Source: Leptolyngbyaceae cyanobacterium SM1_3_5 (GTDB lineage Bacteria > Cyanobacteriota > Cyanobacteriia > Elainellales > Elainellaceae). Taken from it: 5,202 nt of DNA. Each line of letters starts with the position of its first letter. Positions within the stretch are counted from its first letter, which is position 1. The stretch is from contig JAAUTJ010000405.1 of the NCBI GenBank assembly GCA_012031475.1, positions 1 through 5,202 on the forward strand, given 5' to 3'. The notes under the pieces are model-generated. The model saw only the letters and a list, made by a program, of their open reading frames with translations, was not told the origin of the DNA and did no database searches. Made by a program: the position numbers and the translations under genes. Positions 1 to 4,855 of the stretch are shown here, in pieces.

Positions 1-262
1 CAGGTGCAGCAGCATGTCTTTGGCGCTAGCGAAATATCGACAGACACAAATTGCCGAGGCGAAACTTCAGCAGGGCGATCGAGCCGGAGCCGCAACCATG
101 CTGCAATCTGCCGCCAAAACTGCTTTGCAAATGGGCGACCAAAGCGCCGCCACCGTTTTGCAAAACAACGCCACCAGACTGCAAGCGGGCGAGGAACTGT
201 CGGAGAGCGATCGCAAGAAGACCCGCATCGTCTCAAAAACCATCCTGCAAGATACCCCGTGA
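1..262 (+). CDS. vWA-domain family protein, C-terminal end only (partial, probable frame change at 13-18)
   Basis: This is the last ~80 residues of a protein whose body lies left of the window. From base 14 the frame reads SLALAKYRQTQIAEAKLQQG, then an alanine-rich helical stretch (AATMLQSAAKTALQMGD), and ends with SDRKKTRIVSKTILQDTP before TGA at 260-262. From memory this matches the conserved helical tail of the ~410-residue cyanobacterial proteins with an N-terminal von Willebrand factor A domain. The vWA (metal-binding, protein-interaction) domain itself is not in the window, so its function cannot be judged. The ATG at 14 is not a convincing start: the preceding bases in frame 1 read QVQQHV, which would join naturally to SLALAKY if one base were removed or two added near 13-18. 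The tail is hydrophilic and helical, with no membrane segment. It converges on the HhH gene. Family assignment is from recalled similarity, moderately sure. Confidence 0.62.
   Translation, partial: RCSSMSLALAKYRQTQIAEAKLQQGDRAGAATMLQSAAKTALQMGDQSAATVLQNNATRLQAGEELSESDRKKTRIVSKTILQDTP
207..214. repeat. HIP1 octamer (GCGATCGC), one of four in the window
   Basis: Perfect HIP1 palindromes occur at 207-214, 623-630, 1446-1453 and 4209-4216. Many partial CGATCG cores are spread through both genes and spacers. HIP1 over-representation is a known genome-wide signature of many cyanobacteria, and it is the strongest taxonomic clue here. It is not a gene-specific regulatory site. Confidence 0.85.
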
Positions 263-300
263 GCAATGTCCGTTCGATGAGGCTGTTGCGATCGGGGTAG

Positions 301-418
301 CCCGCCCCCAAAATTGGGGGACTTTGAGGTTGGTTAGCGGGGGCGAGTGCTTTTTGGGTGCTACGGCAGATCGATCGACTGGCTTCAAAGTCTCCCACTC
401 GTGGGGGATTTAGGAGGC
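301..418. repeat. Inverted pair of hairpin-forming dispersed repeats (MITE/REP-like)
   Basis: Two related hairpins face each other. The left one has CCCCCAA (305-311) pairing with TTGGGGG (314-320), followed by ACTTTGAGG (321-329). The right one has CTTCAAAGT (383-391), then CTCCCAC (392-398) pairing with GTGGGGG (401-407), then ATTTAGGAGGC. The left copy is approximately the reverse complement of the right copy. ACTTTGA at 321-327 matches TCAAAGT at 385-391 exactly. A ~53-base G-rich centre with GATCGATCGA separates them. The consensus CAAAGTCYCCC...GGGGGATTTAGG resembles dispersed repeats I recall from many cyanobacterial genomes. The pair fills the gap between two convergent genes and could serve as a two-way transcription stop. 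No ORF lies inside. Confidence 0.65.
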
Positions 419-426
419 AAAAAGAC

Positions 427-948
427 TTATTCAAACCGCAAATAGTGCAGCAGTTCCGCTGTCAACTGCGGTGGCAGATTCAAGCGCTGCTGTAAATCCG
501 CCAAGTTGCGGTATTTGCCCAATCGCCGTCCTTCCACGATCGCCCGCGCTAGATACAAATCCACAGCCGGAATTCGCGTCAGCAGTTCGACCGCAGCCGT
601 ATTTGCGTTCATCGTTTCTGGAGCGATCGCATCGTAATAGCAAAACTGCAAAATTGGGGCGATCGATTCCAGCCGCGACACAGGCACATCCAAGGCAGCG
701 GCGACATCTTCCAGACAGAAAAGCTGAACGCCTGACTGAGTGAGGGCAGCGATCGATCGGGCTTGATGAATTGAAATGCCGGGGAGCCTGAGCCAGTCGT
801 CCATGCTGGCGCGATTCACGTCAATGCGAACGCCCAGTTCGATCGCCAACTGCACTTCTGAAATGGATTGCAGCCGATAAAACGGGTCGTGCTTAATCCG
901 CTGCCACAGCGGACTTGGACTGGAAGCAAACCAGCGAGAAAAACCCAT
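427..948 (-). CDS. Helix-hairpin-helix (ComEA-like) protein
   Basis: This is a 173-residue protein with two HhH units. The first spans about residues 43-85: DVNRASMDDWLRLPGIS, then an Ala/Ile helix and FCLEDVAAAL. The second spans about 113-160: MNANTAAVELLTRIP, then LARAIVEGRR and KYRNLADLQQRL. The pattern 'VN.A...L..LPGI....A..I' is the ComEA/HhH signature, a non-sequence-specific DNA-backbone-binding fold. The second copy reads RIPAV instead of LPGI, so its hairpin may be degenerate. No signal peptide or membrane helix is visible, so unlike classical ComEA this looks cytoplasmic. A natural-competence role is therefore only a possibility. I chose the ATG at 948-946, preceded by a purine-rich GGTGGGTGAT; a GTG at 957 would add three residues. 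It follows the TM2 gene by 56 bases and is probably its downstream operon partner. It ends at TAA 429-427. Confidence 0.85.
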   Translation of the reverse strand: MGFSRWFASSPSPLWQRIKHDPFYRLQSISEVQLAIELGVRIDVNRASMDDWLRLPGISIHQARSIAALTQSGVQLFCLEDVAAALDVPVSRLESIAPILQFCYYDAIAPETMNANTAAVELLTRIPAVDLYLARAIVEGRRLGKYRNLADLQQRLNLPPQLTAELLHYLRFE

Positions 949-968
949 ATCACCCACCCATCAACACC

Positions 969-998
969 TGTACAGACGCGAGATCTCGCGTCTCGACA
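969..998. repeat. Palindrome between the TM2 and HhH genes
   Basis: Bases 974-993 form a perfect 20-base palindrome, AGACGCGAGATCTCGCGTCT. The symmetry extends to TGT (969-971) and ACA (996-998) across two mismatches. It lies entirely in the 56-base gap between two same-strand genes. The AGACGCGA...TCGCGTCT arms resemble short palindromic dispersed repeats I recall from filamentous cyanobacteria. As RNA it would form a strong stem, which could stabilise or attenuate the operon transcript. There is no U-run on the coding side, so a classical terminator is unlikely. Confidence 0.65.
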
Positions 999-1004
999 CC
1001 CAAA

Positions 1005-1134
1005 TCACGCAATTCGATCGAGCAGTTGACGCCGCTTCTGCTCAAATTCGTATTCCGACATCAAGCCTTCTTGCCGCAATTGATCCAACTGACGCAGCGC
1101 AGAGGCGACAGCTTCAACTTGGCCTGCATCGATC
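1005..1134 (-). pseudogene. Out-of-frame SHOCT tail of the TM2 gene
   Basis: Immediately after the C8 run of the coding strand (G8 at 1135-1142 on +), a different reading frame gives IDAGQVEAVASALRQLDQLR, then QEGLMSEYEFEQKRRQLLDR, then IA and a TGA stop at 1007-1005. The L..L..L...G.IS..EFE..+..LL pattern is the SHOCT (short C-terminal) domain, normally fused behind TM2 in cyanobacteria. Adding one C to the run (C9) joins the two parts into one 130-residue protein ending at 1005. So this is the natural C-terminus of the gene above, cut off by a one-base loss (real mutation, slippage site or sequencing error). Confidence 0.75.
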
Positions 1135-1396
1135 GGGGGGGGCGGTGGCGAGCGGGCGGCAGTGCGCCATTAAAGTTGCTGTCGAATTCGGCTTGATTTT
1201 GCAGCAGATACCAGATGCCTTCGATCGCACTGGCAAATCTGGGGATCATCGTCCAAGATAGCAGCAAGTAAACCATGCCCCAGCGGGGTTGACCTAAATA
1301 AAATTTGTGCAGTCCCGAAACTGGCTGGACGGCTCCTGCCCATGCAAGTAACACGGCGATTCGGCGGTCTTTCGGTTGACTCAGCAAGTTAGACAT
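1061..1396 (-). CDS. TM2-domain membrane protein (readable part; native tail lost by frame change)
   Basis: The readable ORF from ATG 1396-1394 gives 111 residues. It opens MSNLLSQPKDRRIAVLLAWA and continues with a first hydrophobic segment. Then come GLHKFYLGQPRWG, the typical TM2 loop, and a second membrane segment (MVYLLLSWTMIPRFASAIEG). After IWYLLQNQAEFDSNFNG the frame runs into ALPPARHRPPRS and a non-family tail ending at 1061. TM2 proteins are small two-helix membrane proteins of unclear role; cyanobacterial members often carry a C-terminal SHOCT helix. That helix is present but in another frame (see 1005-1134). An in-frame ATG at 1483 would add 29 residues unlike the family, so I rejected it. 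No clear Shine-Dalgarno sequence precedes the chosen start. It is the probable first gene of an operon with the HhH gene. Confidence 0.78.
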   Translation of the reverse strand: MSNLLSQPKDRRIAVLLAWAGAVQPVSGLHKFYLGQPRWGMVYLLLSWTMIPRFASAIEGIWYLLQNQAEFDSNFNGALPPARHRPPRSMQAKLKLSPLRCVSWINCGKKA

Positions 1397-1780
1397 AGCA
1401 AGCAGGCGATCGAAATTGCTTTCATCATAGCGGCGGCAGGTCGAAGCGATCGCAGCGGCCAAGCTGAACGAATGCAGCCTCATGTTGAGTTAGCCCGAAA
1501 TTGATTTCAGGGCGAGTCATGCAACAGGTGCAAAATCTCCGTTCAAACGGACTGGCGATCTGGAACGGATTAGCTTTGCTGGCCGCGCAGGGTTGCCAGA
1601 ACGGACTCGCGAGGATCAACCCATTTCAATGGGTTTTCGCTTTCAGCCGGAACTTGAGTCGCGCATCTGCCGTTGTTCTGGTAAGGTTAGAGCAGGCTTG
1701 GCAGCAAACAGGATCTCGCGCATCGACAACTTCAGCCCTAGACTAAGAGAATCAGAAGCAACATACTTAAGGATAGATCT
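1397..1780. other. Non-coding stretch upstream of the TM2 gene
   Basis: Short ORFs exist on both strands, but none reads like a protein family or has a convincing start. Visible contents: a HIP1 site at 1446-1453; a nearly repeated 13-mer, AACGGACTGGCGA (1546-1558) and AACGGACTCGCGA (1600-1612), with a further AACGGA between them; and the hairpin at 1618-1637 listed separately. The promoter of the leftward TM2-HhH pair should lie here, but I cannot pick clear -35/-10 boxes. Confidence 0.45.
1618..1637 (+). terminator. Terminator-like hairpin without an obvious upstream gene
   Basis: AACCCATT (1618-1625) pairs perfectly with AATGGGTT (1628-1635) across a two-base gap (in practice a six-base stem with a TTTCAA loop), followed by TTCGCTTT. 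The T-rich flank lies on the + side, so it would act on rightward transcription. No rightward gene precedes it in the window, so it may stop a small RNA or read-through, or simply be a chance hairpin. Confidence 0.35.
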
Positions 1781-1961
1781 GGGGCAAGACCCTCAGCGGA
1801 GTAGGTGGAGCAGACTGAGGAGCGGTGTCAGGGTGCAGCAGTCGAACAAGAAGCCTGAGCTTCTGTCCTCAGAGCCATCCGGATGGCTGGACAATGCAGT
1901 AGAAAAGAGGGTGAGTCCTCTGCGGTTTTTGATGCGGATGGCGATGCAAGCCTGCATTGTC
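1781..1961 (+). ncRNA. Candidate structured RNA (possibly HEARO/omega-RNA-like, unassigned)
   Basis: About 180 bases with no plausible ORF contain a dense set of exact complementary arms. CCTCAG (1791-1796) pairs with CTGAGG (1815-1820). CTGAGGA (1815-1821) can alternatively pair with TCCTCAG (1866-1872). AGAAGC (1849-1854) pairs with GCTTCT (1859-1864) around CTGA. AGCCAT (1873-1878) pairs with ATGGCT (1883-1888) around CCGG. GACAATGCAG (1890-1899) pairs with CTGCATTGTC (1952-1961) over ten base pairs, enclosing AGAGG (1906-1910) with CCTCT (1917-1921). Shared arms that can pair two ways suggest a pseudoknot or a switch. From memory, the layout and the GTCGAACAAGAAGC and CAGTAGAAAAG segments recall mobile-element RNAs of the HEARO/omega-RNA type, but no IscB/IsrB/TnpB gene is present. 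The alternative is a long 5' leader of the J-domain gene 200 bases downstream. Strand is inferred only. Confidence 0.45.
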
Positions 1962-1979
1962 ACTGTTGAAACTGTTGAA
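1962..1979 (+). repeat. Tandem 9-mer ACTGTTGAA x2
   Basis: Two perfect head-to-tail copies of ACTGTTGAA (1962-1970 and 1971-1979) directly follow the long-range arm that closes the candidate RNA. They may mark its 3' edge. The rest of the spacer to 2162 holds no gene; a -10/-35 pair for the J-domain gene is not clear. Confidence 0.5.
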
Positions 1980-2162
1980 GCAAAGCGCGATTCATCTGGC
2001 TCTCTAGCCCCACCGCCAGCGATCGACTGTGGCTTCTCTGCTCCAAACTGCGGTCTTGTTAAATCGTTTAACCTGTAGGGTGTCCCAGACAGGGCAGTGT
2101 CTTACTGTACAGCCTTGCAAAGAATAAGCTGATAGAATTCTTGCGATAAAAACTGACTGCTA

Positions 2163-3074
2163 ATGTCACAGATTCCCTTCTCCGCAGATTGGCTAAAGCA
2201 ATTTTCTGACCCCTATGCGGTGCTGGGGCTAGCTGTGACCGCAGACGATCGCCGTGCCCTCAAGCGCTATCGCAGCGTTGCAAAGCTGCTGCATCCTGAC
2301 AGTTTGGCCGAAGCCGATCGGGAAACTCGTGACTTTGCGACTCAGCTTTTTGCGCGGCTAATCAATCCGGCCTATCAAAAGCTCAAGCAGGAAAAAGGGC
2401 GATCGGAAATGCTGGCGACGCTGCGGTTTCGTGTCCGTCGCATGTCCAAAGAAGAAGCACTCGTTCCCAAAAGCGAAAGTGCCCGTCGGCTGCTGAGTGT
2501 TCCCGTTTCTGCGATCGATACGTTTTATGAGCAGGCCGTAACCGAACTGGCAGGTGTGCAATATCACCCGCTCGATCGGTTTGTGACGATCGCTCCTCAA
2601 ATTGAAGAACTCAATTTGGCCTACCTGCGGCTGAAGATGGGCGAACCGATGATTCGTGAAAAGCGCACGGGCATCATTCCCGCCGCTGCTGCCAAACCGC
2701 TCGAATTTACGCCCGTCGCGTCCGACCCTGACCGAGTGGTCGTCAATTACGATCAGCGACACTATCAGCGGGCACAAGAATATATGAAGCACGCAGAATG
2801 GGTAAAAGCCGTACAAGAACTGCGCGACGCCATTCGGATAGACCCCAAGAAAAGCGATTATCACGCCCTGCTGGGCAAAGCCTACCTGATGCAAAATCTT
2901 CACGGCATGGCAAAAACTTATTTTCAGCAAGCTCTCAAACTCAATCCCCGCAACGAACTTGCACTGCAACACGCCAAACAGCTTAATATTCCGCTTGATC
3001 CCCTGATGAATGGCACAGCTTCAAAAGAGGAAAAAGGCGGCTTATTCGGTAATTTGTTTGCAAAAAAACGCTAG
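2163..3074 (+). CDS. J-domain and TPR protein (DnaJ-like co-chaperone family)
   Basis: This 303-residue soluble protein has an N-terminal J domain at about residues 15-75: DPYAVLGLAVTADDRRALKR, a basic helix II (KRYRSVAKLL), the invariant HPD at 44-46, and a following helix ending NPAYQKLKQ. HPD is the motif that stimulates the ATPase of Hsp70/DnaK, so DnaK is the expected partner. The middle (about 80-195) is unassigned. Two TPR units lie at about 201-268 (YQRAQEYMKHAEWVKAVQEL, then DYHALLGKAYL and YFQQALKLNP), a protein-binding scaffold. The tail GLFGNLFAKKR is basic. It lacks the Gly/Phe and zinc-finger regions of true DnaJ, so it is a specialised co-chaperone rather than DnaJ itself. The ATG at 2163 is used; there is no strong Shine-Dalgarno. 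It appears monocistronic. Confidence 0.9.
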   Translation: MSQIPFSADWLKQFSDPYAVLGLAVTADDRRALKRYRSVAKLLHPDSLAEADRETRDFATQLFARLINPAYQKLKQEKGRSEMLATLRFRVRRMSKEEALVPKSESARRLLSVPVSAIDTFYEQAVTELAGVQYHPLDRFVTIAPQIEELNLAYLRLKMGEPMIREKRTGIIPAAAAKPLEFTPVASDPDRVVVNYDQRHYQRAQEYMKHAEWVKAVQELRDAIRIDPKKSDYHALLGKAYLMQNLHGMAKTYFQQALKLNPRNELALQHAKQLNIPLDPLMNGTASKEEKGGLFGNLFAKKR

Positions 3075-3579
3075 AGCAGCGATCGATTCTCTTCAATCAT
3101 CAAGTTCCGCATCTACTCGATCAGTATTGATTCGGCTCTCACCTCACCTGCCGGACCACCATCGGCATTAGGCTTTCTGGCAGCTTTTGTCGATGTCTGT
3201 GAGAAACATGAAAATCTTCTCACGAAGAATTCACACAGATTTCATTGATATCAAGCAAGCTGGTGGAATGGGAGCAAAGTTGTCTATTGGGCGTATTGCT
3301 TTTTCCCTTCTTTGCTTGGGAGAGGGCTGGTTCTTTGCTAAAGAAGAGGGTTAAAAGGAATCCAGTGTTCTACGCCTCATTCTATTTATCTACCTAACTT
3401 TAAATCTCCCCTGTGTGCTATCTCAGCAGGCTTACGTAAAGCGATTAAGCCGCACCTGTTTTTTGCATTCAAGCGGATGCAATGCAGCTAGCTTATCCAA
3501 AAGCCTGGAAGCTTGAGAAAGCAAGCACGTAAGTTCTCCTTCTCGTCTAAATTGAAATCTAAATAGGGATTCAAGAATT
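3075..3579. other. Non-coding spacer between J-domain and response-regulator genes
   Basis: I see no ORF with protein-like content. The spacer holds several small secondary-structure elements. GTGAGAA (3199-3205) faces TTCTCAC (3217-3223). A direct repeat TTCTTTGCT (3308-3316 and 3331-3339) lies within an imperfect stem running from CCCTTCTTTGC (3305) to AAGAAGAGGG (3350). TTGCAT (3463-3468) faces ATGCAA (3477-3482). GCTTG (3511-3515) faces CAAGC (3522-3526). The last ~60 bases before the regulator are AT-rich and probably contain its promoter/leader. No strong intrinsic terminator directly follows the J-domain gene. Confidence 0.5.
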
Positions 3580-3993
3580 ATGAGTAATCAATGCCAACAA
3601 CCGCCCTGCGCTGGAAAGATTTTAGCCGTTGACGATACTGTTGTGAACCTTCAATTTCTTTCCATTTTGTTGGAGCGAGAAGGCTACAACATTCAATGTG
3701 CAACCAATGGGGAAACGGCTTTGCGATCGGCACAGACCGTTCCTCCCGATCTGATTTTGCTCGACATCACAATGCCAGAGATGGACGGCTACGAAGTTTG
3801 TCGTCGATTAAAAGCCAACTCGACGACAGCAGAAATTCCGGTAATTTTTGTTAGTGCGATCGATGCCTCGCTAACAAGAGACCAAGTATTTGCTGTTGGT
3901 GGAATGGACTACGTTGCAAAACCCTATCGAATTCAAGACCTGTTGAGCAGTGTACAAAAGGCATTGGAAAAATCACCTCTGCTCTCAGTTTGA
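3580..3993 (+). CDS. Single-domain response regulator (REC/CheY-like)
   Basis: This 137-residue protein consists almost wholly of one receiver domain (about 12-132). Key residues are present: acidic pair D18-D19 in KILAVDDT, phospho-acceptor D62 in LILLDITMPEMDGYEVCRRL, switch Ser92 in VIFVSA, and Lys114 in VAKPY. It is therefore expected to be phosphorylated by a partner histidine kinase and to signal through protein contacts, because it has no DNA-binding or enzymatic output domain. The wording (VDDT..NL..L..LL...GY, LDI.MPEMDGYEVC) is closest to receiver domains attached to cyanobacterial hybrid kinases and cyclases, so it may be a stand-alone derivative of one. The N-terminus MSNQCQQPPCAG is a short Cys-containing lead. 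AGGGA at 3564-3568 is a distant Shine-Dalgarno at best. No kinase gene is adjacent, so the partner is unknown. Confidence 0.93.
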   Translation: MSNQCQQPPCAGKILAVDDTVVNLQFLSILLEREGYNIQCATNGETALRSAQTVPPDLILLDITMPEMDGYEVCRRLKANSTTAEIPVIFVSAIDASLTRDQVFAVGGMDYVAKPYRIQDLLSSVQKALEKSPLLSV

Positions 3994-4025
3994 GGATTAA
4001 CTTTTTTCCGATCGGGGTGTATTCC

Positions 4026-4047
4026 AGTTGATTCGAGGCAACTTTTT
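4026..4047 (+). terminator. Weak intrinsic terminator after the response regulator
   Basis: AGTTG (4026-4030) pairs with CAACT (4039-4043) around an eight-base loop, followed directly by TTTT (4044-4047). It lies 33 bases after the regulator stop codon on the same strand. The stem is only five base pairs and not GC-rich, so termination would be inefficient. Confidence 0.35.
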
Positions 4048-4159
4048 AATGTGAGTAAGGACAGCAAGTTCAATGCTTTTAAGGCAGATTAAGCAGGGAA
4101 CATTGGCTCTGTTTAATGGACTGGAAGGCCATTTTGGTTCAGCGCGATCGAATATTCAG

Positions 4160-4190
4160 TTGCAGCAAAGCCATTGCAGCAAAGTTGCAA
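4160..4190. repeat. Direct repeat TTGCAGCAAAG x2 plus TTGCAA
   Basis: TTGCAGCAAAG occurs perfectly at 4160-4170 and 4174-4184, a 14-base period, followed at once by TTGCAA (4185-4190). Regularly spaced short repeats in a promoter-side spacer could be protein-binding half sites. The role is unknown. Confidence 0.5.
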
Positions 4191-4315
4191 ATCAATTTTA
4201 GAAAAAAGGCGATCGCTCTACTTCTACAACTGCGGCAATCATCGATTTGGCTGACGTGCAGGGGCATTTGAGCAGCGATTCACCCCGTACCCAGTGAAAC
4301 AAGTAAGCTAACTCC

Positions 4316-4339
4316 CCAACTTTAAGCGCTCCAACTTTA
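4316..4339. repeat. Direct repeat CCAACTTTA x2
   Basis: CCAACTTTA lies at 4316-4324 and 4331-4339, a 15-base period, with the palindrome AGCGCT in between. It sits about 120 bases ahead of the DUF1825 start. It may be an operator-like pair or chance. Confidence 0.35.
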
Positions 4340-4458
4340 GAAGGTAGAGATTCCCGACCTTTTAACCTCAACGGCCAAAGGCTTAAAGTATAGTGAAACT
4401 ATTGAATGCCTGCTTGAGCGGCAGTCAGGCAGTTTCGATCGCAACGAGGCCAGCAGCA

Positions 4459-4779
4459 ATGGGATTCTTTGACTCTGAAATTGTTCAGGAAGAAGCCAAG
4501 CATCTTTTTCATGATTATCAGTCGCTGATGCAGCTTGGCGGTGACTATGGAAAGTTCGATCGCGAAGGCAAAAAATCTTCATCGAGCAGATGGAAGCAAT
4601 GATGGAGCGCTATCGCGTGTTTATGAAGCGCTTTGAGCTTTCTGAAGACTTCATGGCGCAAATGACCGTCGAACAGCTTAAAACCCAGCTTGACCAGTTT
4701 GGCGTCACGCCGCAGCAAATGTTCGATCAGATGCATGACGCTGGAGCGGATGAAAACGGAACTGGAGCGACAGGCATAG
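4459..4779 (+). pseudogene. DUF1825 family protein, broken by two frame changes
   Basis: The gene opens at ATG 4459 with MGFFDSEIVQEEAKHLFHDY, then QSLMQLGGDYGKFDREGKK up to 4575. There an A6 run (4570-4575) appears one base short. In the next frame the family continues from FIEQMEAMMERYRVFMKRFE through LSEDFMAQMTVEQLKTQLDQ and FGVTPQQMFDQM (to 4733). The frame then changes again near 4734: reading from 4735 gives MTLERMKTELERQA and a TAG at 4777-4779. Joined, this is the usual ~106-107 residues of DUF1825, a small acidic helical protein conserved across cyanobacteria and of unknown function. An in-frame upstream ATG at 4393 adds residues unlike the family. Because all family segments are well preserved, recent mutation or sequence error is more likely than long decay. 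It converges on the PBP gene. Confidence 0.85.
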
Positions 4780-4788
4780 AGGGGTTGG

Positions 4789-4844
4789 GGGTTAGGATGC
4801 CGGATTGCTTCTTTCGATCGCTGGCAATCCGGCTCTCCTCACCC
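4789..4844. terminator. Bidirectional stem-loop between convergent genes
   Basis: GCCGGATTGC (4799-4808) pairs perfectly with GCAATCCGGC (4824-4833) around a 15-base loop containing CGATCG. The stem extends outward: GGGTTAGGA (4789-4797) pairs with TCCTCACCC (4836-4844) with one mismatch and a small internal loop. It fills most of the 76-base gap between the DUF1825 stop and the PBP stop. There is no T-run on either side, so it may act as a transcript-end stabiliser as much as a terminator. Confidence 0.65.
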
Positions 4845-4855
4845 TACCCTGACTT

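Larger units (their letters stand above)
3994..4458. other. Non-coding spacer between response regulator and DUF1825 genes
   Basis: No gene is supported here. Contents are a weak terminator hairpin at 4026-4047, a direct 11-mer repeat at 4160-4190, a HIP1 site at 4209-4216, and two CCAACTTTA copies at 4316-4339. An AAGGT...ACCTTTT mini-stem lies around 4341-4364. TGCCTG...CAGGCA arms lie just ahead of the DUF1825 start. TATAGT at 4389-4394 could be a -10 box, but no matching -35 is visible. Confidence 0.45.

Noticed and set aside
1397..1483. Upstream in-frame start for the TM2 gene at 1483
   Set aside because: The added 29 residues are unlike TM2 relatives, which begin close to MSNLLSQPKDRR.
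1425..1746. Short ORFs on both strands upstream of the TM2 gene
   Set aside because: No recognisable family, and no start signals; they overlap each other on opposite strands.
1593..2078. A 161-codon rightward ORF across the candidate RNA region
   Set aside because: Composition is low in protein-like pattern, there is no credible ribosome site, and the sequence is better explained by paired RNA arms.
2102..2130. TTACTG ... 17 bases ... TAAGCT as a promoter for the J-domain gene
   Set aside because: Both boxes match consensus poorly; AT-rich spacers yield such pairs by chance.
1781..2160. A decayed IscB/IsrB/TnpB gene next to the candidate RNA
   Set aside because: Reading the stretch after 1961 in the forward frames gave no nuclease-like motifs, so no mobile nuclease remnant can be claimed.
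2358..2972. A 204-codon leftward ORF opposite the J-domain gene
   Set aside because: It is the antisense shadow of a clear J-domain/TPR gene and its translation shows no family features.
4389..4394. TATAGT as a -10 box for the DUF1825 gene
   Set aside because: No recognisable -35 at 16-18 bases upstream; too weak to list as a promoter.
4393..4458. Upstream start for the DUF1825 gene at 4393
   Set aside because: The 22 extra residues do not resemble the family, which begins MGFFDSEIV; the ATG at 4459 fits.
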